Origin: Hydractinia symbiolongicarpus
Taxonomy: Eukaryota; Cnidaria; Hydrozoa; Anthoathecata; Hydractiniidae
Assembly: GCF_029227915.1 (NCBI RefSeq)
Contig: NC_079882.1
Span: 23,441,001-23,505,000, forward strand
Length of the DNA: 64,000 bases
Direction of reading: 5' to 3'
A program made the position numbers and the translations under genes. The notes under the pieces are model-generated. The model was given only the letters and a program-made list of their open reading frames with translations, searched no databases and was not told where the DNA came from. This document shows positions 39,209 through 49,375 of this stretch, piece after piece (the stretch's first letter is position 1; every line of letters starts with the position of its first letter).

Positions 39209-39213
39209 ATAGA
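39209..39213. repeat. Left target-site duplication of the copia element (ATAGA)
   Basis: ATAGA directly precedes the left LTR and recurs at 44473-44477 directly after the right LTR, as expected for a 5-bp integrase duplication. Confidence 0.9.
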
Positions 39214-39368
39214 TGTTAATATTATGGAAGTCTTATGTTGATTGTTCTTTCTATGTTGTAGAAAGCATAATAAGTGTTTCAACATATACATAGCAAGCAA
39301 GCAAGATAAGTAGAAGAAAGAAGTACAAGTGACTGAACTCACAAGGTAATGATCTATAGCAACTCACA
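39214..39368 (+). repeat. Left LTR
   Basis: 155 bp, TG...CA ends, same as the right LTR base for base by eye. It should hold the element's promoter and RNA start; no clear TATA box was singled out. Confidence 0.95.
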
Positions 39369-39369
39369 A

Positions 39370-39384
39370 TGGTAGCAAGCGTTT
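39370..39384 (+). promoter_or_regulatory. Primer-binding site, initiator-tRNA-Met type
   Basis: TGGTAGCAAGCG begins two bases after the left LTR. It resembles the complement of the initiator tRNA-Met 3' end (TGGTAGCAGAG...), the usual primer of copia elements. Confidence 0.65.
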
Positions 39385-39538
39385 CGTGAGTGACACCTCT
39401 GACAAGATTGTTTGGATGACACTGGATATCTGAAGAATTGAAAGTTGAATTGGGTCCAAGATCACGCGCTGGGAAGTATTATTTTATTTCTTTTGGGGAA
39501 GTTGCATCAATTGTTTGCTTTAAAGTTAATTATTTGTT

Positions 39539-42500
39539 ATGTCATCGTTGAAACAACCGCCTACGGTTGATCCTGGCAGGGGTGACTGTTATGCGGATTG
39601 GAAATCGGATGTTGAGATTTGGGAGGCCTATACAAAAGACGATAAGAAGAAACGAGGGCCAGCAGTTTATTTAAGTCTTCTTGGTGATGCCAAACAAGCA
39701 GTTAGATCGCTCAAGGTTGGGGACTTGGCCAAAGATGATGGGTTGAATGTTTTGATAGCAGAACTGGATAAAGTATATTTGAAAGAAGAAACTACAAGAG
39801 CATTTTGTGCAGTGAAGGCATTTGTGGAATTCAGAAGAGAAAGTGGAATGAATTTTACAAAGTTTCTGGTGGAATTCAACAACAAGTATCGAGAAGTTCA
39901 GAAATACAAATTGGATTTAAACGATGGTCTACGGGGATATTTTCTTTTGGCATCTGCAAATTTGTCTGCCGATCATGAAAGGTCAGTCAGGGCCACTGCA
40001 CAACTCACCTTTGATGATATAAAAGATAAACTTCAAAAGGTATTTGGTGAATTTGGTGGTGAAGAAGACGATGAAGCTACTGGTGTTTTACCCGTAAAAA
40101 GTGAATCATGTCTGTACACAAAATCAAATAGCGGAAGAGGACAGGGTGGAGTCCGGTATAGAACAAGTACAAGTAGAGGATCATACCAACAAAGTAAAGG
40201 AAGAGGGAATGGTCAGGCGAAGAAGACTAATCCAGCAGATAAAGAGGGAAATATCATGAGGTGTCATGAGTGCGAAAGTACAAAACATTTTGTTTCCGAT
40301 TGTCCACATAGGCAAACTGAAAATGCAAACCTGACTGTCCATCTTACTTTGGTTGCTGGCACAGGAAATGATAAAATCCTTTTGGATACCTTGGGCAAAG
40401 GTATTCTCGATACGGCATGTACGAAATCTGTCGCAGGTGAAGTATGGGTAAAAGAATTCCTGGACACTATGGAGGAAAAAGATAGGAAATTAACAGAATC
40501 AAGTAAAAAGAAAAGCTGGTCACTATTTCGATTTGGTGATGGTAAAGAAAGTAAAAGTAATCACATGTTAACAATTCCTATGCTAAATGGAGGAAAAATG
40601 GTACAAGTTGAGGTTGATGTGGTGGCTAACGAGATTCCACTTTTGATAGGCCGACCAACAATGACTGAACTGGGGATGGTGGTTGATACGAAAGATCATA
40701 AAGTGACTATGAATGGCAAGACGTTTAGTTTGGAGTTTAACACTACTGGTCATTATGTGATTCCTGTGAGTCAATGGACGAATCAAAACTGCAATGTGAT
40801 ATTGCATCAAGAAAATCTGTTTGGAGCCACAACTCAGGAGAAGAGGAAGAAAGCAGAAAAACTTCATAGGCAGTTTGCACATGCTTCCAAGGAACGTCTA
40901 CTAAAGTTGCTGAAAAATGGGGGTTGCCAAGATCGAGAGTTCATTGATCAAGTAGAGAAGATATGTGATGGCTGTTTATTCTGCCAAAAGTACAGAAAAC
41001 CAAAGCCAAGGCCAATCGTAAGTTTTCCAAAGGCAAGTGAGTTCAATGGCTGTGTTTCCATGGACTTAAAAGAAGTTGTTAAAGGAAAAGTTTGGATATT
41101 ACATTTAGTTGATGAAGCAACTCGATATACAGCTGCATCAGTAATAGAAACCAAGAAAACAGATGTTGTTGCGGAAAGAATTGCTCAAATCTGGTTTGCT
41201 TACTTTGGAAGTCCAAAGAAGATGCATAATGATAATGGTGGAGAATTTTCTAGCGAGGTAATGAGAGATCTACATGAGAAATTTGACATAGAGACAAGCA
41301 CAACACCTGGGGAGGCACCATACAGTAATGGCATGGTTGAAAGAGGTAATGCGTTACTATATGAAACGACAATGAAAACAAAAGAAGATGCTAAATGCAG
41401 TCTGAAAACAGCTTTGGCATGGGCTGTGTCTGCAAAGAATTCCTTACAAAATTGTTTTGGGTTTTCTCCTAACCAGTTGGTTCTTTCCAGAAACATTAAC
41501 TTTCCTTCAGTGACGACAAGCAAACTACCGGCACTTGATTCTCGGACAAGCTTTGACGTTGTTAGAGAGAATCTAAATGCTTTACATTCTGCTAGACAGC
41601 AATATATCAAGGCAGAATCGTCTGAAAGGATTAAGAGAGCCCTGAGAAGAAACGTAAGAACATATGTTGAGGTGGACTTCAACATTGGCAAAAAAGTATA
41701 TTACAAACGAAAAGCAAAGAAGGGATGGTCTGGACCAGGAAAGGTGATTGGTAAAGAAACCAATTTTGTATTGATACGACATGGTAGAGCGTTTTATCGA
41801 TGCCATCCGTGCCAATTGTTGAAGGTAAAGCCAAATGATTATGAAAGACAAGTAGATGTTGTTCAGGAAGAAGGAAATAAGAACAATGGAATCAAGGGAG
41901 AGAAGCATGTACAATGGATTGAAACTGAAATGGATTCAGACAGTGATGATGAAGAAGATGCAGACAGTGATGATGAAGAAGATGCTGAGGCTGAGAATGA
42001 AGAAGATGCTGAGGCTGAGAATGAAGAAGATGCTGAGGCTGAGAATGAAGAAGATGCTGAAGCTGAGAATCAAGAAGATGTTGATGTTGAGAATGAAAAT
42101 GAAGATGGAGGTGAAGGTGAAACTGAGAATGAAGATAAAGATGAAACAGAGAATGGTATGGGACATGTGACAGCTGAGACTCAAATAGCTCATACTTCAA
42201 CAAGAGAGGAAAATGTAGAGAAGATAGGAATGCAAGATGACTCTGAAGTACAATTTCTTAAAAAACCAGTTCAGAAGATTCCAGAAGAAGAGAGAAGTGT
42301 GATTGAAAATGAAAAAAGTGAAACAAAGACAATAAATCATCAGTCAAGTGAAAAAGAAGATGAAAGTTTAACAAAATATGCAGATGAGGAGAAACTAGAA
42401 GTTCATAAACCAAAACATGATAAAACAAAGAGAGAAAGTGTTGGATGTGTGAAAGGAGGGGAAAGGCTACAAAGTAATAAAGAGAAACCAAAGAACAATA

Positions 42501-44176
42501 CACTGATTCAATATTCCATCGACAATAGAAAGATACATAAAGCTAGAGTATTGTCTAAACAACCAAAGAAGGTTGGAAAATGGAATGGTTGGGTGAATGT
42601 TCATGTAGTGGGGCAGAAAGAGACAAGCTCCGTGGACTGGAGTCGTGTACAATGGTGGAGACAAGTAGAAGGTGAGACAAATCAAGTTTTAGTACTTTCT
42701 AGTGTGGATGAGAAGAAGCAAGACGTGATTAAAGCAAAAGAGAAGGAGTACAACAATCTGCTAGAAAATTATGTTTTTGAAGTGGTTAAAGATGTAGGGG
42801 GAAAAGCCATTTCAACAAGGTGGGTAATTGAAGAAAAGTGTAACCCAGATGGCACAAAAAGAACTAAAGCACGACTTGTAGCAAGAGGCTTTGAGGAGCA
42901 GTTGGTCGATAAAAGAGTTGATAGCCCTACAGCAAGCAGACAGTCATTGAGGTTGATATTTATGGCGGCTTCTACTATGGAATGGGAACTTCATTCACTA
43001 GATATAGCTGCTGCTTTTTTACAAGGCAAAGAGATCCAGAGGAAAGTCCTTGTCAGACCACCTAGTGATTTCTCAGAAGATGGAAAAGTTTGGAAATTAA
43101 AAAGATGTTTGTATGGGCTCAATGATGCACCAAGAGAATGGTATAATAAAGTGGAAGAGAAGCTGACTGAGCTGGGTGGTAAAGTTAGCCTGTATGACCA
43201 ATCGTTATTTCTTTGGCATGAAGATGACCAATTGGTTGGAATTATTGTGGCTCATGTTGATGATTTCACATATTGTGGTACATCAAGGTGGCATGAAGGG
43301 GTAATGGAAGAAGTTATGAAAGAGTTCAAAATAAGTAAGAGGGGAAAAGGAGCGTTTAAAGATGTTGGAATCAACATAGAGCAAACAAACGAAGCCATTT
43401 TTGTGGATCAGGCACAATATATTAAAAGCCTCAAGGAAATTCAAGTTAGTCCAGACAGGAAAAAGAGTATAAAAGACACACTTGACGAGAATGAAAAGAA
43501 GGAATTAAGGTCAGTGTGTGGACAACTGTTGTGGGTCACATCACAAACTCGACCAGATTTATCTTTCCAAGGATGTATGTTGAGTAATTATGGAAAAAAG
43601 GCAACAGTCAAAAGTTTATTAGAAGCCAACAAAGCCATCAAAACTTTGAAGTCAGAAGACGTGAAACTTGTTTTCCCTGGACTTGGTCATCCAGATGAAA
43701 TCAAAGTTGTTGCATATGGAGATGGCTCGCACAACTCCCTACCAAATGGAGACTCGCAAGAAGGTCATATTGTGTTTTTGAAAGGAGGAGGAAGAGTTGC
43801 TCCCATATCATGGAAATCCAAGAAATTGGATAGAGTAACAAAGTCACCTTTGGCAACAGAAATATCTGCTATAGCTGACACAGCTGATTATGCTCATCTT
43901 GTTGCATCTATGTTCAAAGAGATGTTCTGTTTGGAGAAACTTCCCATTGTTGAACTGATAACTGACAGCAAATCTTTGAAAGACAACTTGGAAAGTACAA
44001 AAGTGGTTGAGGATCCCCGACAACGCGTTGATGTGGCAAGATTGAAGCAGATGGTAAAGCTTGGAGAGATCCAAGTGAAATGGGTCCCAAGTGCAAGACA
44101 ACTAGCTGATAGCCTGACAAAAAGAGGTGCATCCACTGATCAACTCTTGAAGGTTTTGGCTTGTGGCTCGCTTTAA
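39539..44176 (+). CDS. Copia gag-pol polyprotein
   Basis: A single ORF of 1545 residues with no frameshift. Gag is N-terminal, ending in a CCHC knuckle C-x2-C-x4-H-x4-C at about 243-256. Protease has DTACTKS near 290. Integrase has the HHCC zinc domain (HRQFAHA ... CDGCLFC, about 443-480) and a DDE core including MDLKEV (about 507) and NDNGGEF (about 563). A highly acidic repeated segment lies at about 797-870. RT follows at about 1067-1270 with RWVIEEK, DIAAAFLQG, RCLYGLNDAPREWY and the catalytic AHVDDF. RNase H is at about 1380-1530 (YGDGSHN, ATEISA, TDSKSLKD, LADSLTKRG). The product makes virus-like particles, copies the RNA and integrates the DNA. All key residues look present, so it may be active. 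Confidence 0.95.
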   Translation: MSSLKQPPTVDPGRGDCYADWKSDVEIWEAYTKDDKKKRGPAVYLSLLGDAKQAVRSLKVGDLAKDDGLNVLIAELDKVYLKEETTRAFCAVKAFVEFRRESGMNFTKFLVEFNNKYREVQKYKLDLNDGLRGYFLLASANLSADHERSVRATAQLTFDDIKDKLQKVFGEFGGEEDDEATGVLPVKSESCLYTKSNSGRGQGGVRYRTSTSRGSYQQSKGRGNGQAKKTNPADKEGNIMRCHECESTKHFVSDCPHRQTENANLTVHLTLVAGTGNDKILLDTLGKGILDTACTKSVAGEVWVKEFLDTMEEKDRKLTESSKKKSWSLFRFGDGKESKSNHMLTIPMLNGGKMVQVEVDVVANEIPLLIGRPTMTELGMVVDTKDHKVTMNGKTFSLEFNTTGHYVIPVSQWTNQNCNVILHQENLFGATTQEKRKKAEKLHRQFAHASKERLLKLLKNGGCQDREFIDQVEKICDGCLFCQKYRKPKPRPIVSFPKASEFNGCVSMDLKEVVKGKVWILHLVDEATRYTAASVIETKKTDVVAERIAQIWFAYFGSPKKMHNDNGGEFSSEVMRDLHEKFDIETSTTPGEAPYSNGMVERGNALLYETTMKTKEDAKCSLKTALAWAVSAKNSLQNCFGFSPNQLVLSRNINFPSVTTSKLPALDSRTSFDVVRENLNALHSARQQYIKAESSERIKRALRRNVRTYVEVDFNIGKKVYYKRKAKKGWSGPGKVIGKETNFVLIRHGRAFYRCHPCQLLKVKPNDYERQVDVVQEEGNKNNGIKGEKHVQWIETEMDSDSDDEEDADSDDEEDAEAENEEDAEAENEEDAEAENEEDAEAENQEDVDVENENEDGGEGETENEDKDETENGMGHVTAETQIAHTSTREENVEKIGMQDDSEVQFLKKPVQKIPEEERSVIENEKSETKTINHQSSEKEDESLTKYADEEKLEVHKPKHDKTKRESVGCVKGGERLQSNKEKPKNNTLIQYSIDNRKIHKARVLSKQPKKVGKWNGWVNVHVVGQKETSSVDWSRVQWWRQVEGETNQVLVLSSVDEKKQDVIKAKEKEYNNLLENYVFEVVKDVGGKAISTRWVIEEKCNPDGTKRTKARLVARGFEEQLVDKRVDSPTASRQSLRLIFMAASTMEWELHSLDIAAAFLQGKEIQRKVLVRPPSDFSEDGKVWKLKRCLYGLNDAPREWYNKVEEKLTELGGKVSLYDQSLFLWHEDDQLVGIIVAHVDDFTYCGTSRWHEGVMEEVMKEFKISKRGKGAFKDVGINIEQTNEAIFVDQAQYIKSLKEIQVSPDRKKSIKDTLDENEKKELRSVCGQLLWVTSQTRPDLSFQGCMLSNYGKKATVKSLLEANKAIKTLKSEDVKLVFPGLGHPDEIKVVAYGDGSHNSLPNGDSQEGHIVFLKGGGRVAPISWKSKKLDRVTKSPLATEISAIADTADYAHLVASMFKEMFCLEKLPIVELITDSKSLKDNLESTKVVEDPRQRVDVARLKQMVKLGEIQVKWVPSARQLADSLTKRGASTDQLLKVLACGSL
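41935..42125 (+). repeat. 24-bp coding tandem repeat in gag-pol
   Basis: A 24-bp unit (GAAGAAGATGCTGAGGCTGA plus GAAT) is repeated about four times with partial units around it, encoding EEDAEAEN repeats between integrase and RT. Opposite-frame ORFs here are shadows of the repeat. Confidence 0.9.
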
Positions 44177-44299
44177 TAAAGCAAGAAGAAAAATGTACAT
44201 ATTGTTAATAGAAGACGTTGATTATGTTTGGATGTATGTTGTTTCAACGATGTTGTGTTAAATCTGGTCCTTTTTGAAGTAAAGCAATTGGTGCAACTA

Positions 44300-44317
44300 T
44301 TTATTTCTGGGGGCCAA
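44300..44317 (+). promoter_or_regulatory. Polypurine tract before the right LTR
   Basis: CTGGGGGCCAA directly precedes the right LTR; the G-rich tract fits the primer for plus-strand DNA synthesis. Confidence 0.6.
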
Positions 44318-44472
44318 TGTTAATATTATGGAAGTCTTATGTTGATTGTTCTTTCTATGTTGTAGAAAGCATAATAAGTGTTTCAACATATACATAGCAA
44401 GCAAGCAAGATAAGTAGAAGAAAGAAGTACAAGTGACTGAACTCACAAGGTAATGATCTATAGCAACTCACA
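44318..44472 (+). repeat. Right LTR
   Basis: 155 bp, identical by eye to the left LTR; followed at once by the ATAGA duplication (44473-44477). Confidence 0.95.
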
Positions 44473-44663
44473 ATAGATATATACAATCCTGAAAATTATA
44501 AAAAAATATCATTAACAACTTACCTAAAATAAAATTATTAACTATACTCTTGTGCTTTAAATAATAAAATAACTATAAACCACTTAAAACACTATTATAT
44601 ACATACTTAAAGCCAGCACCTGCCAGAAACAAATTTTCAAATTTTTAGGTAAACAAATATAAA

Positions 44664-46001
44664 CTACCATTCAATAACAGTATCAGGATAAATGTCCATT
44701 ACACTTTCAATAGCAGACCTATTCACATGACCAACTAAAGTTTCCTCTGTCGCAACAATTTTTACAACCCTTGAACGTTCTGGTGATAGATAAAACACAT
44801 CTAGTGGCAACAATTTTGAACAATCTTTGCTAACTAAGAAATGGACATCTGCAGAACCTTTAAAAATAATAACAACTTGATCATCTTCATCTTCAGAGTA
44901 TTCTGTGACTTTATCTCCTTCTTGTTTAACGCTGAATTGTATGCTCAATGTGAGAAAATAAAGAAAGTTATAGTTCACATTGTGAAATGGTTTTGTTTTA
45001 TTTAAAAGAAAATTAAGTGCTGTGACATCCATAAATGATAAATTTTGTCGATATAAATTCATATTTCTTTGTTGCAGACTTGTATTCCATTTCTTACTAA
45101 CATTGGCTAGTTTTAAAGATTCGGTTGAAAATTTTTTTAAAACAGGTGAAAAATAATCTGGGGTGAATGATATAAGCTGACAGGTTGTAACAGCTTTGGC
45201 AGTTAGAAATCTTTTACTACTGTGAAATAACAACTCATCACCAAACCAGGTACCATTTTGTGTTTCAGGTATGATGCAGACAGGTGTATCCCCATCACAT
45301 AGTTTCACACTACCATGCAACAAGAGATAACCAAATGCATCCTCATCATCAGCTGAGTATATGATAGTATCTGGTGGATAAACCTCAATGCAGGAAAGAG
45401 GGATGCTTTTGCAGACTTCAGATAACGCACTTTCTGACCACTCGTCAAACACAGGTGCATGCATTAAACAGAATTTAATTATTTTCAAAGAAACTTCACC
45501 AACAGGAAATAAATTTGAGATGTCTAAATACTTTTTTTGCAAAAACCAATTATTTAAAGGTATAGGCTCATGGTTCATTAATTTTTTAATACGCTGAATA
45601 CCCAACAGTATTGTTTTACATTCATTATTTGATACAACAGTACATGTGCATGGCTTGTTATAAAAACATGAAATTTCACCAAATAAACTTTCTTTTTCTA
45701 AATTTCTTATTACTGTGCGCTTATCACTAGCTAGAACATCACAGTGTCCTTTGACTATAACAAAAACACCAGGTGCCATACTTCCTTCTTTTATTATAAT
45801 GCTACCAGCAGGAAATATTTTTTCTTTCAAGTCGTATGTAATTGTCTCAAATTGCTCTTCAGATAATGTAAAAGGCAGATCATGAATGCATTTTAAGAAA
45901 AGCTCGAATGAGCTTTGTGAAATCTGTGGTGATTGCAAGGGTGTTGGTGCTCTCACATTAACATCAGATTGATGAAGTAGTTTTTCAGGCTTGTTACCCA
46001 T
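44664..46001 (-). CDS. Intronless protein with three cyclic-nucleotide-binding-like domains
   Basis: A single 445-residue ORF from ATG at 46001 to the stop at 44664. Domain 1 is at about residues 35-145 (FPAGSIIIKEG, VFVIVKGHCDVL, LFGEISCF), domain 2 at about 180-290 (YPPDTIIYSADDEDAFGYLL, WFGDELLF), and domain 3 at about 340-440 (more diverged; VVIIFKGSADV). The beta-roll glycines and FGE/FGD motif of cNMP-binding domains are visible, but the Arg that contacts the cyclic phosphate (normally after FGE...PR) is not evident: domain 1 reads NKPCTCTV. So the pockets may not bind cAMP/cGMP. The start MGNKPE could be N-myristoylated. It resembles PKA-regulatory-like or CNBD proteins; I cannot name an orthologue. 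Lack of introns among intron-rich neighbours suggests a retrocopy or very old single-exon gene. Confidence 0.8.
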   Translation of the reverse strand: MGNKPEKLLHQSDVNVRAPTPLQSPQISQSSFELFLKCIHDLPFTLSEEQFETITYDLKEKIFPAGSIIIKEGSMAPGVFVIVKGHCDVLASDKRTVIRNLEKESLFGEISCFYNKPCTCTVVSNNECKTILLGIQRIKKLMNHEPIPLNNWFLQKKYLDISNLFPVGEVSLKIIKFCLMHAPVFDEWSESALSEVCKSIPLSCIEVYPPDTIIYSADDEDAFGYLLLHGSVKLCDGDTPVCIIPETQNGTWFGDELLFHSSKRFLTAKAVTTCQLISFTPDYFSPVLKKFSTESLKLANVSKKWNTSLQQRNMNLYRQNLSFMDVTALNFLLNKTKPFHNVNYNFLYFLTLSIQFSVKQEGDKVTEYSEDEDDQVVIIFKGSADVHFLVSKDCSKLLPLDVFYLSPERSRVVKIVATEETLVGHVNRSAIESVMDIYPDTVIEW

Positions 46002-48015
46002 AATTTGTCACTAAATTATTCAAAGTATATACATATTATTAATTTTAAATAGCTCAAATGCCAATATGTTAATCAAGCAGCCATGTGAATAACATATCAC
46101 GTCAGCAAAAAATTGCCAATGTAAAAAAAATTGAATTATAAAGGTTGAGAAATTGTGCTACACAATAATTTATCTTAACAGAAGCCAAGCACATTTTGAC
46201 TACCGTGAATTAACAATTTTAAAAACTGGAAATAGAAGCTTTAACAATGAGTCAATAATGATTTAATAAACCTCCCAAAAAGATTCAGAAAATTACATTT
46301 TAAAAATAAAGGCTCAGGATGGTTCTATAGGTAGTGTGCATTTGTGTTACATATCTTAACAAGCTATAGAATAGCCTTTTAGCATTGACCCACTATGTAT
46401 ATCTCTATATGTATACATGAGAAAAATTGGGTCCTTTTGATGGTTGCCTAAGGATGTAACTCTAGCTACAGGTACATGTTAAAGAATATTAAAAACCTAA
46501 TACTAGCTAGCGTATACCCTCCAATGTAAACGTCCTAATTCTGTGATTTTGCTTTTCTTGTAACTTTCTCTTTTCACTGCCAACACAGGATGGCTATAAT
46601 ATGATATCTTGAGCCTTATGTTTAGGATGTAACATATTACAATTTTGAACAGTACCAAAACTTGTTCACTTTGCAGAACAGACAGCCTAAACATCGCTGG
46701 GGTAGATCACGGATAATATAATTTTTGCGCTTTTTATCTTGGTAATCGTTTATCAACTATTACACAAAGCCAAATTATTAATTATGAAACTGGACAGCCT
46801 GGAGAATTTTTTTTTTAAATTTATCCCCACATGTGCTCTCCTTCACAGACCCTTCTTGGTGATTTGCTTCACCAAATTTTCCTAATGTTGCATCTTTGTA
46901 TTTAGCAACAAATATTGCAACAATTTCAGTCTTAAAATAGACTTTAGAAATAATTGCAGTGGATCTCACATTTGAAAAAACACATCACAGTTACACGTTT
47001 TTCTCCGAGGCGGTAGTTGTTTATCTTTTGTTCTTATTAATTTTCTTGCGAGTCTTGTAAAAGTCATTAACTTGCATGTAATAAACAAAAGATTTTTTAG
47101 TTTGGATTTGTTGTTTTTTAAAAAAGCTTGTGTTTTCAAAGTATATCGAGATTAAAATCCTTTGGCCTTCTTGTTTAATTTTTTCTTAGCAGAGTATTGT
47201 TTATAAACAATATTTCTTGCTATGCTTTTGTTTTTAACACAAAGCAATTATTTTCGTGTGATTTGAATGAAACTCGCTGTCCTATTGTGTTTTTAAATAA
47301 AAGCAATTATTTTTGCAAGTTGAGTGTATGCGTACACTTACATATGGACTGTACTGTATGTTGTGAGAGTAGTTGCCAGATCGTCACTGTTCATTTAGAT
47401 AGTTATGTAATTATTGCAGAGCTAAACACAGTTTAGCTCATGTTAATTGTAGTTTTCAAGACTTGGTAGTTGCTAGGCAATTGCATCAATAGGGGACATA
47501 GAGTTACCTTGCTACTCCAATGCATCTTTGCCTTAATTAACCAAATTAAGAGCTATGTGTCATAGGTTAGATCAACTTGATACTTTAGGGCATGGGACTA
47601 CAGATCTGGATACCTAGTCTGTCCATATTCAGTGAGCCTCGGGTAGCTAAACATATTCCATGAGTCACATAAATAGGAGAAAGTCGGTCTGATTTACTTT
47701 CCCAACTGTGATTGCAATTACTTGCTTAATTCAAATAGTTTTCCCACTCACCCTACCCCATGTGTCAGGTTGTTAATTTCTGCGTTTCTCTATGTGACCT
47801 ACCTGCATGGCCATACATACAGCGTTGCAACAACGATGAATTGTCTACAATCCAACTGGTTCATAGGATACATGCAGTTGTAGAGTGGCAATAGATGTCC
47901 AATTACGTTAGCTACACAGTCCTTGAATTGGCTCAGTTCGGCTTAAAATGACCAATAAGGTTTTAGTCCAGTGGTGGAAGCAATTGGCAATCTTACTAAC
48001 AATAACACAAGTTGT
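46002..48015. other. Intergenic region
   Basis: Two kilobases of AT-rich sequence with only short open frames and no recognisable motif. The first few hundred bases should hold the promoter of the minus-strand cNMP-domain gene. Confidence 0.45.
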
Positions 48016-48404
48016 AATAAAATTTGCCATTTAAATGTATTTTAAAATATATATTTTATTAAAAATAAAATGTAAAAAGTTTTCGGCTTACGCTTATTGA
48101 GAATTACGCTTATTGAGAATGTATAAGATTGCTGCAAGTATTGGAATTATTACTAAATCTTTATATATGGATGTCATACTGAAATTTGCACAGTTGAAAG
48201 GTCAGCTTTTATCGTCAAAGTTGAAAAAGGAAACCAAAATGTCACTACTACTTGAACACTTGCATAAACATAAAATTGACTTGAAAGATATTTGAATTGA
48301 ACTTAACGAGGAAGTCGATCAGTTAAACAATTTATGTAGAAACAACTTCATTAAAATGTTACTAAATCGCATCCGTGCATCATAATACAAACAACGTTTC
48401 AATC

Positions 48405-48667
48405 ATATAGGTGAATATTTATCATAGCACATCCGTATTTCATTCTCAACAGAGAATGCTTCACCCCGATCAGACCTCTGATCATGACGGGCAAGTCATA
48501 TTGAAGAAGAACTACTTTGTTCATCACTAACATTACTGCCAAGCAGCGAGCGGGATTCATGACGGGCGGTGCCATACCATCATGATCAGAGGTCTGATTG
48601 GGGTGAAGTATTCTCTGTTGAGAATGAAACAAGGATGTACTATGATAAATATTCACTTATATGTATA
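48405..48667. repeat. Long palindrome with arms of about 90 bp
   Basis: The arm beginning GTGAATATTTATCATAG near 48411 recurs inverted near 48580-48662 (e.g. TCAACAGAGAATGCTTCACC against GGTGAAGTATTCTCTGTTGA). The centre holds the tail of a tRNA-like repeat whose other copy is at 48690-48835. Arms are diverged, so the inversion is not recent. Confidence 0.75.
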
Positions 48668-48689
48668 CATACCATCCGGATAAACTATC

Positions 48690-48835
48690 TGAGTTCATCA
48701 CTAACATATTGCCGCACGTATTGTAGTGGGTTCGTCTGCGGCTCCCAGTTCTGGGGACCGCGGATCGAATCCCACTCATTGCTTGGCAGTATGTTAGTGA
48801 TGAACAAAGTAGTTCTTCTTCAATATAACGTTTCA
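48690..48835 (+). repeat. tRNA-like SINE copy
   Basis: Contains an A-box-like TTGTAGTGGGTTCG, a hairpin CTCCCAGTTCTGGGG, and a B box GGATCGAATCCC. It is followed by a tail (TTGGCAGTATGTTAGTGATG ... TAGTTCTTCTTCAATAT) that also occurs inverted at about 48503-48560. This is a tRNA-derived SINE-like repeat. Confidence 0.5.
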
Positions 48836-49094
48836 ATCTTTTGAAACCAAAAATAAGAAACTCTGACACCTAACAAGAAAAGCTCATTCAAGTTTAAAGA
48901 ATTACTCTGTCCATGTCATCAACCTATCAGAATCTGTCCTGACAAATCGAGAATATCAACAACTATTCTACGGACTAGAACACAGTTTCGTAGACAACAA
49001 CAAGCATGTCAAAAAGCTAATTGCATCCAATTTAAAAAGTGTAGCTGACAAAGTAACCAAGTCGATCTAACAACGTTAAGCCGAGAGTGAATAA

Positions 49095-49375
49095 ATGAAA
49101 CCTGCATTTGTGGGGAAACGTATGTTAGAGAAACGATCCGTAATGTTGAAACACGATGGGTAGAACATGAAAAAGTTAAACCTACCTCGAAACCTGCCAA
49201 GCATTTGTTATATAACATGACGCACTCCTTCACATGAAAAACCATTTTAAACGCTCCAATTAATTACCGAGAAAGAAAAAACCTTGAGGCATCAATAATT
49301 GCTATAAAAGGACCTTCCTTAAACAATCAACTAGAGACTAAAACGCTTTTGTTATTTCGAAATGGTGTCACGTGA
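49095..49375 (+). pseudogene. GIY-YIG endonuclease remnant of the Penelope-like element
   Basis: A frame reads CICGETYVRETIRNVETRWVEH, KPAKHLLYN, then RERKNLEASIIA and LLLFRNGVT. This is the endonuclease end of Penelope-like polyproteins (CxCGxxYVGET... EH...KHL). The expected Gly after YV is Arg, and an in-frame stop interrupts the segment, so it is inactive. Confidence 0.7.

Larger units (their letters stand above)
39214..44472 (+). mobile_element. Intact Ty1/copia LTR retrotransposon
   Basis: The element is 5259 bp, bounded by two LTRs of 155 bp that I read as identical, starting TGTTAATATT and ending CACA, and flanked by ATAGA duplications. A tRNA primer site, a single long gag-pol ORF and a polypurine tract lie in the expected order. 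Domain order integrase before RT defines Ty1/copia. Identical LTRs and an unbroken ORF mean recent insertion. It sits between STPG2 and a cNMP-domain gene, opposite to both. Confidence 0.95.

Noticed and set aside
41856-42203. Three 85-104 residue frames overlapping the copia acidic repeat
   Set aside because: They are alternative-frame shadows of the GAA/GAT-rich tandem repeat.
39539-44176. Endogenous retrovirus
   Set aside because: Integrase precedes RT and there is no envelope ORF, so it is Ty1/copia, not a retrovirus.
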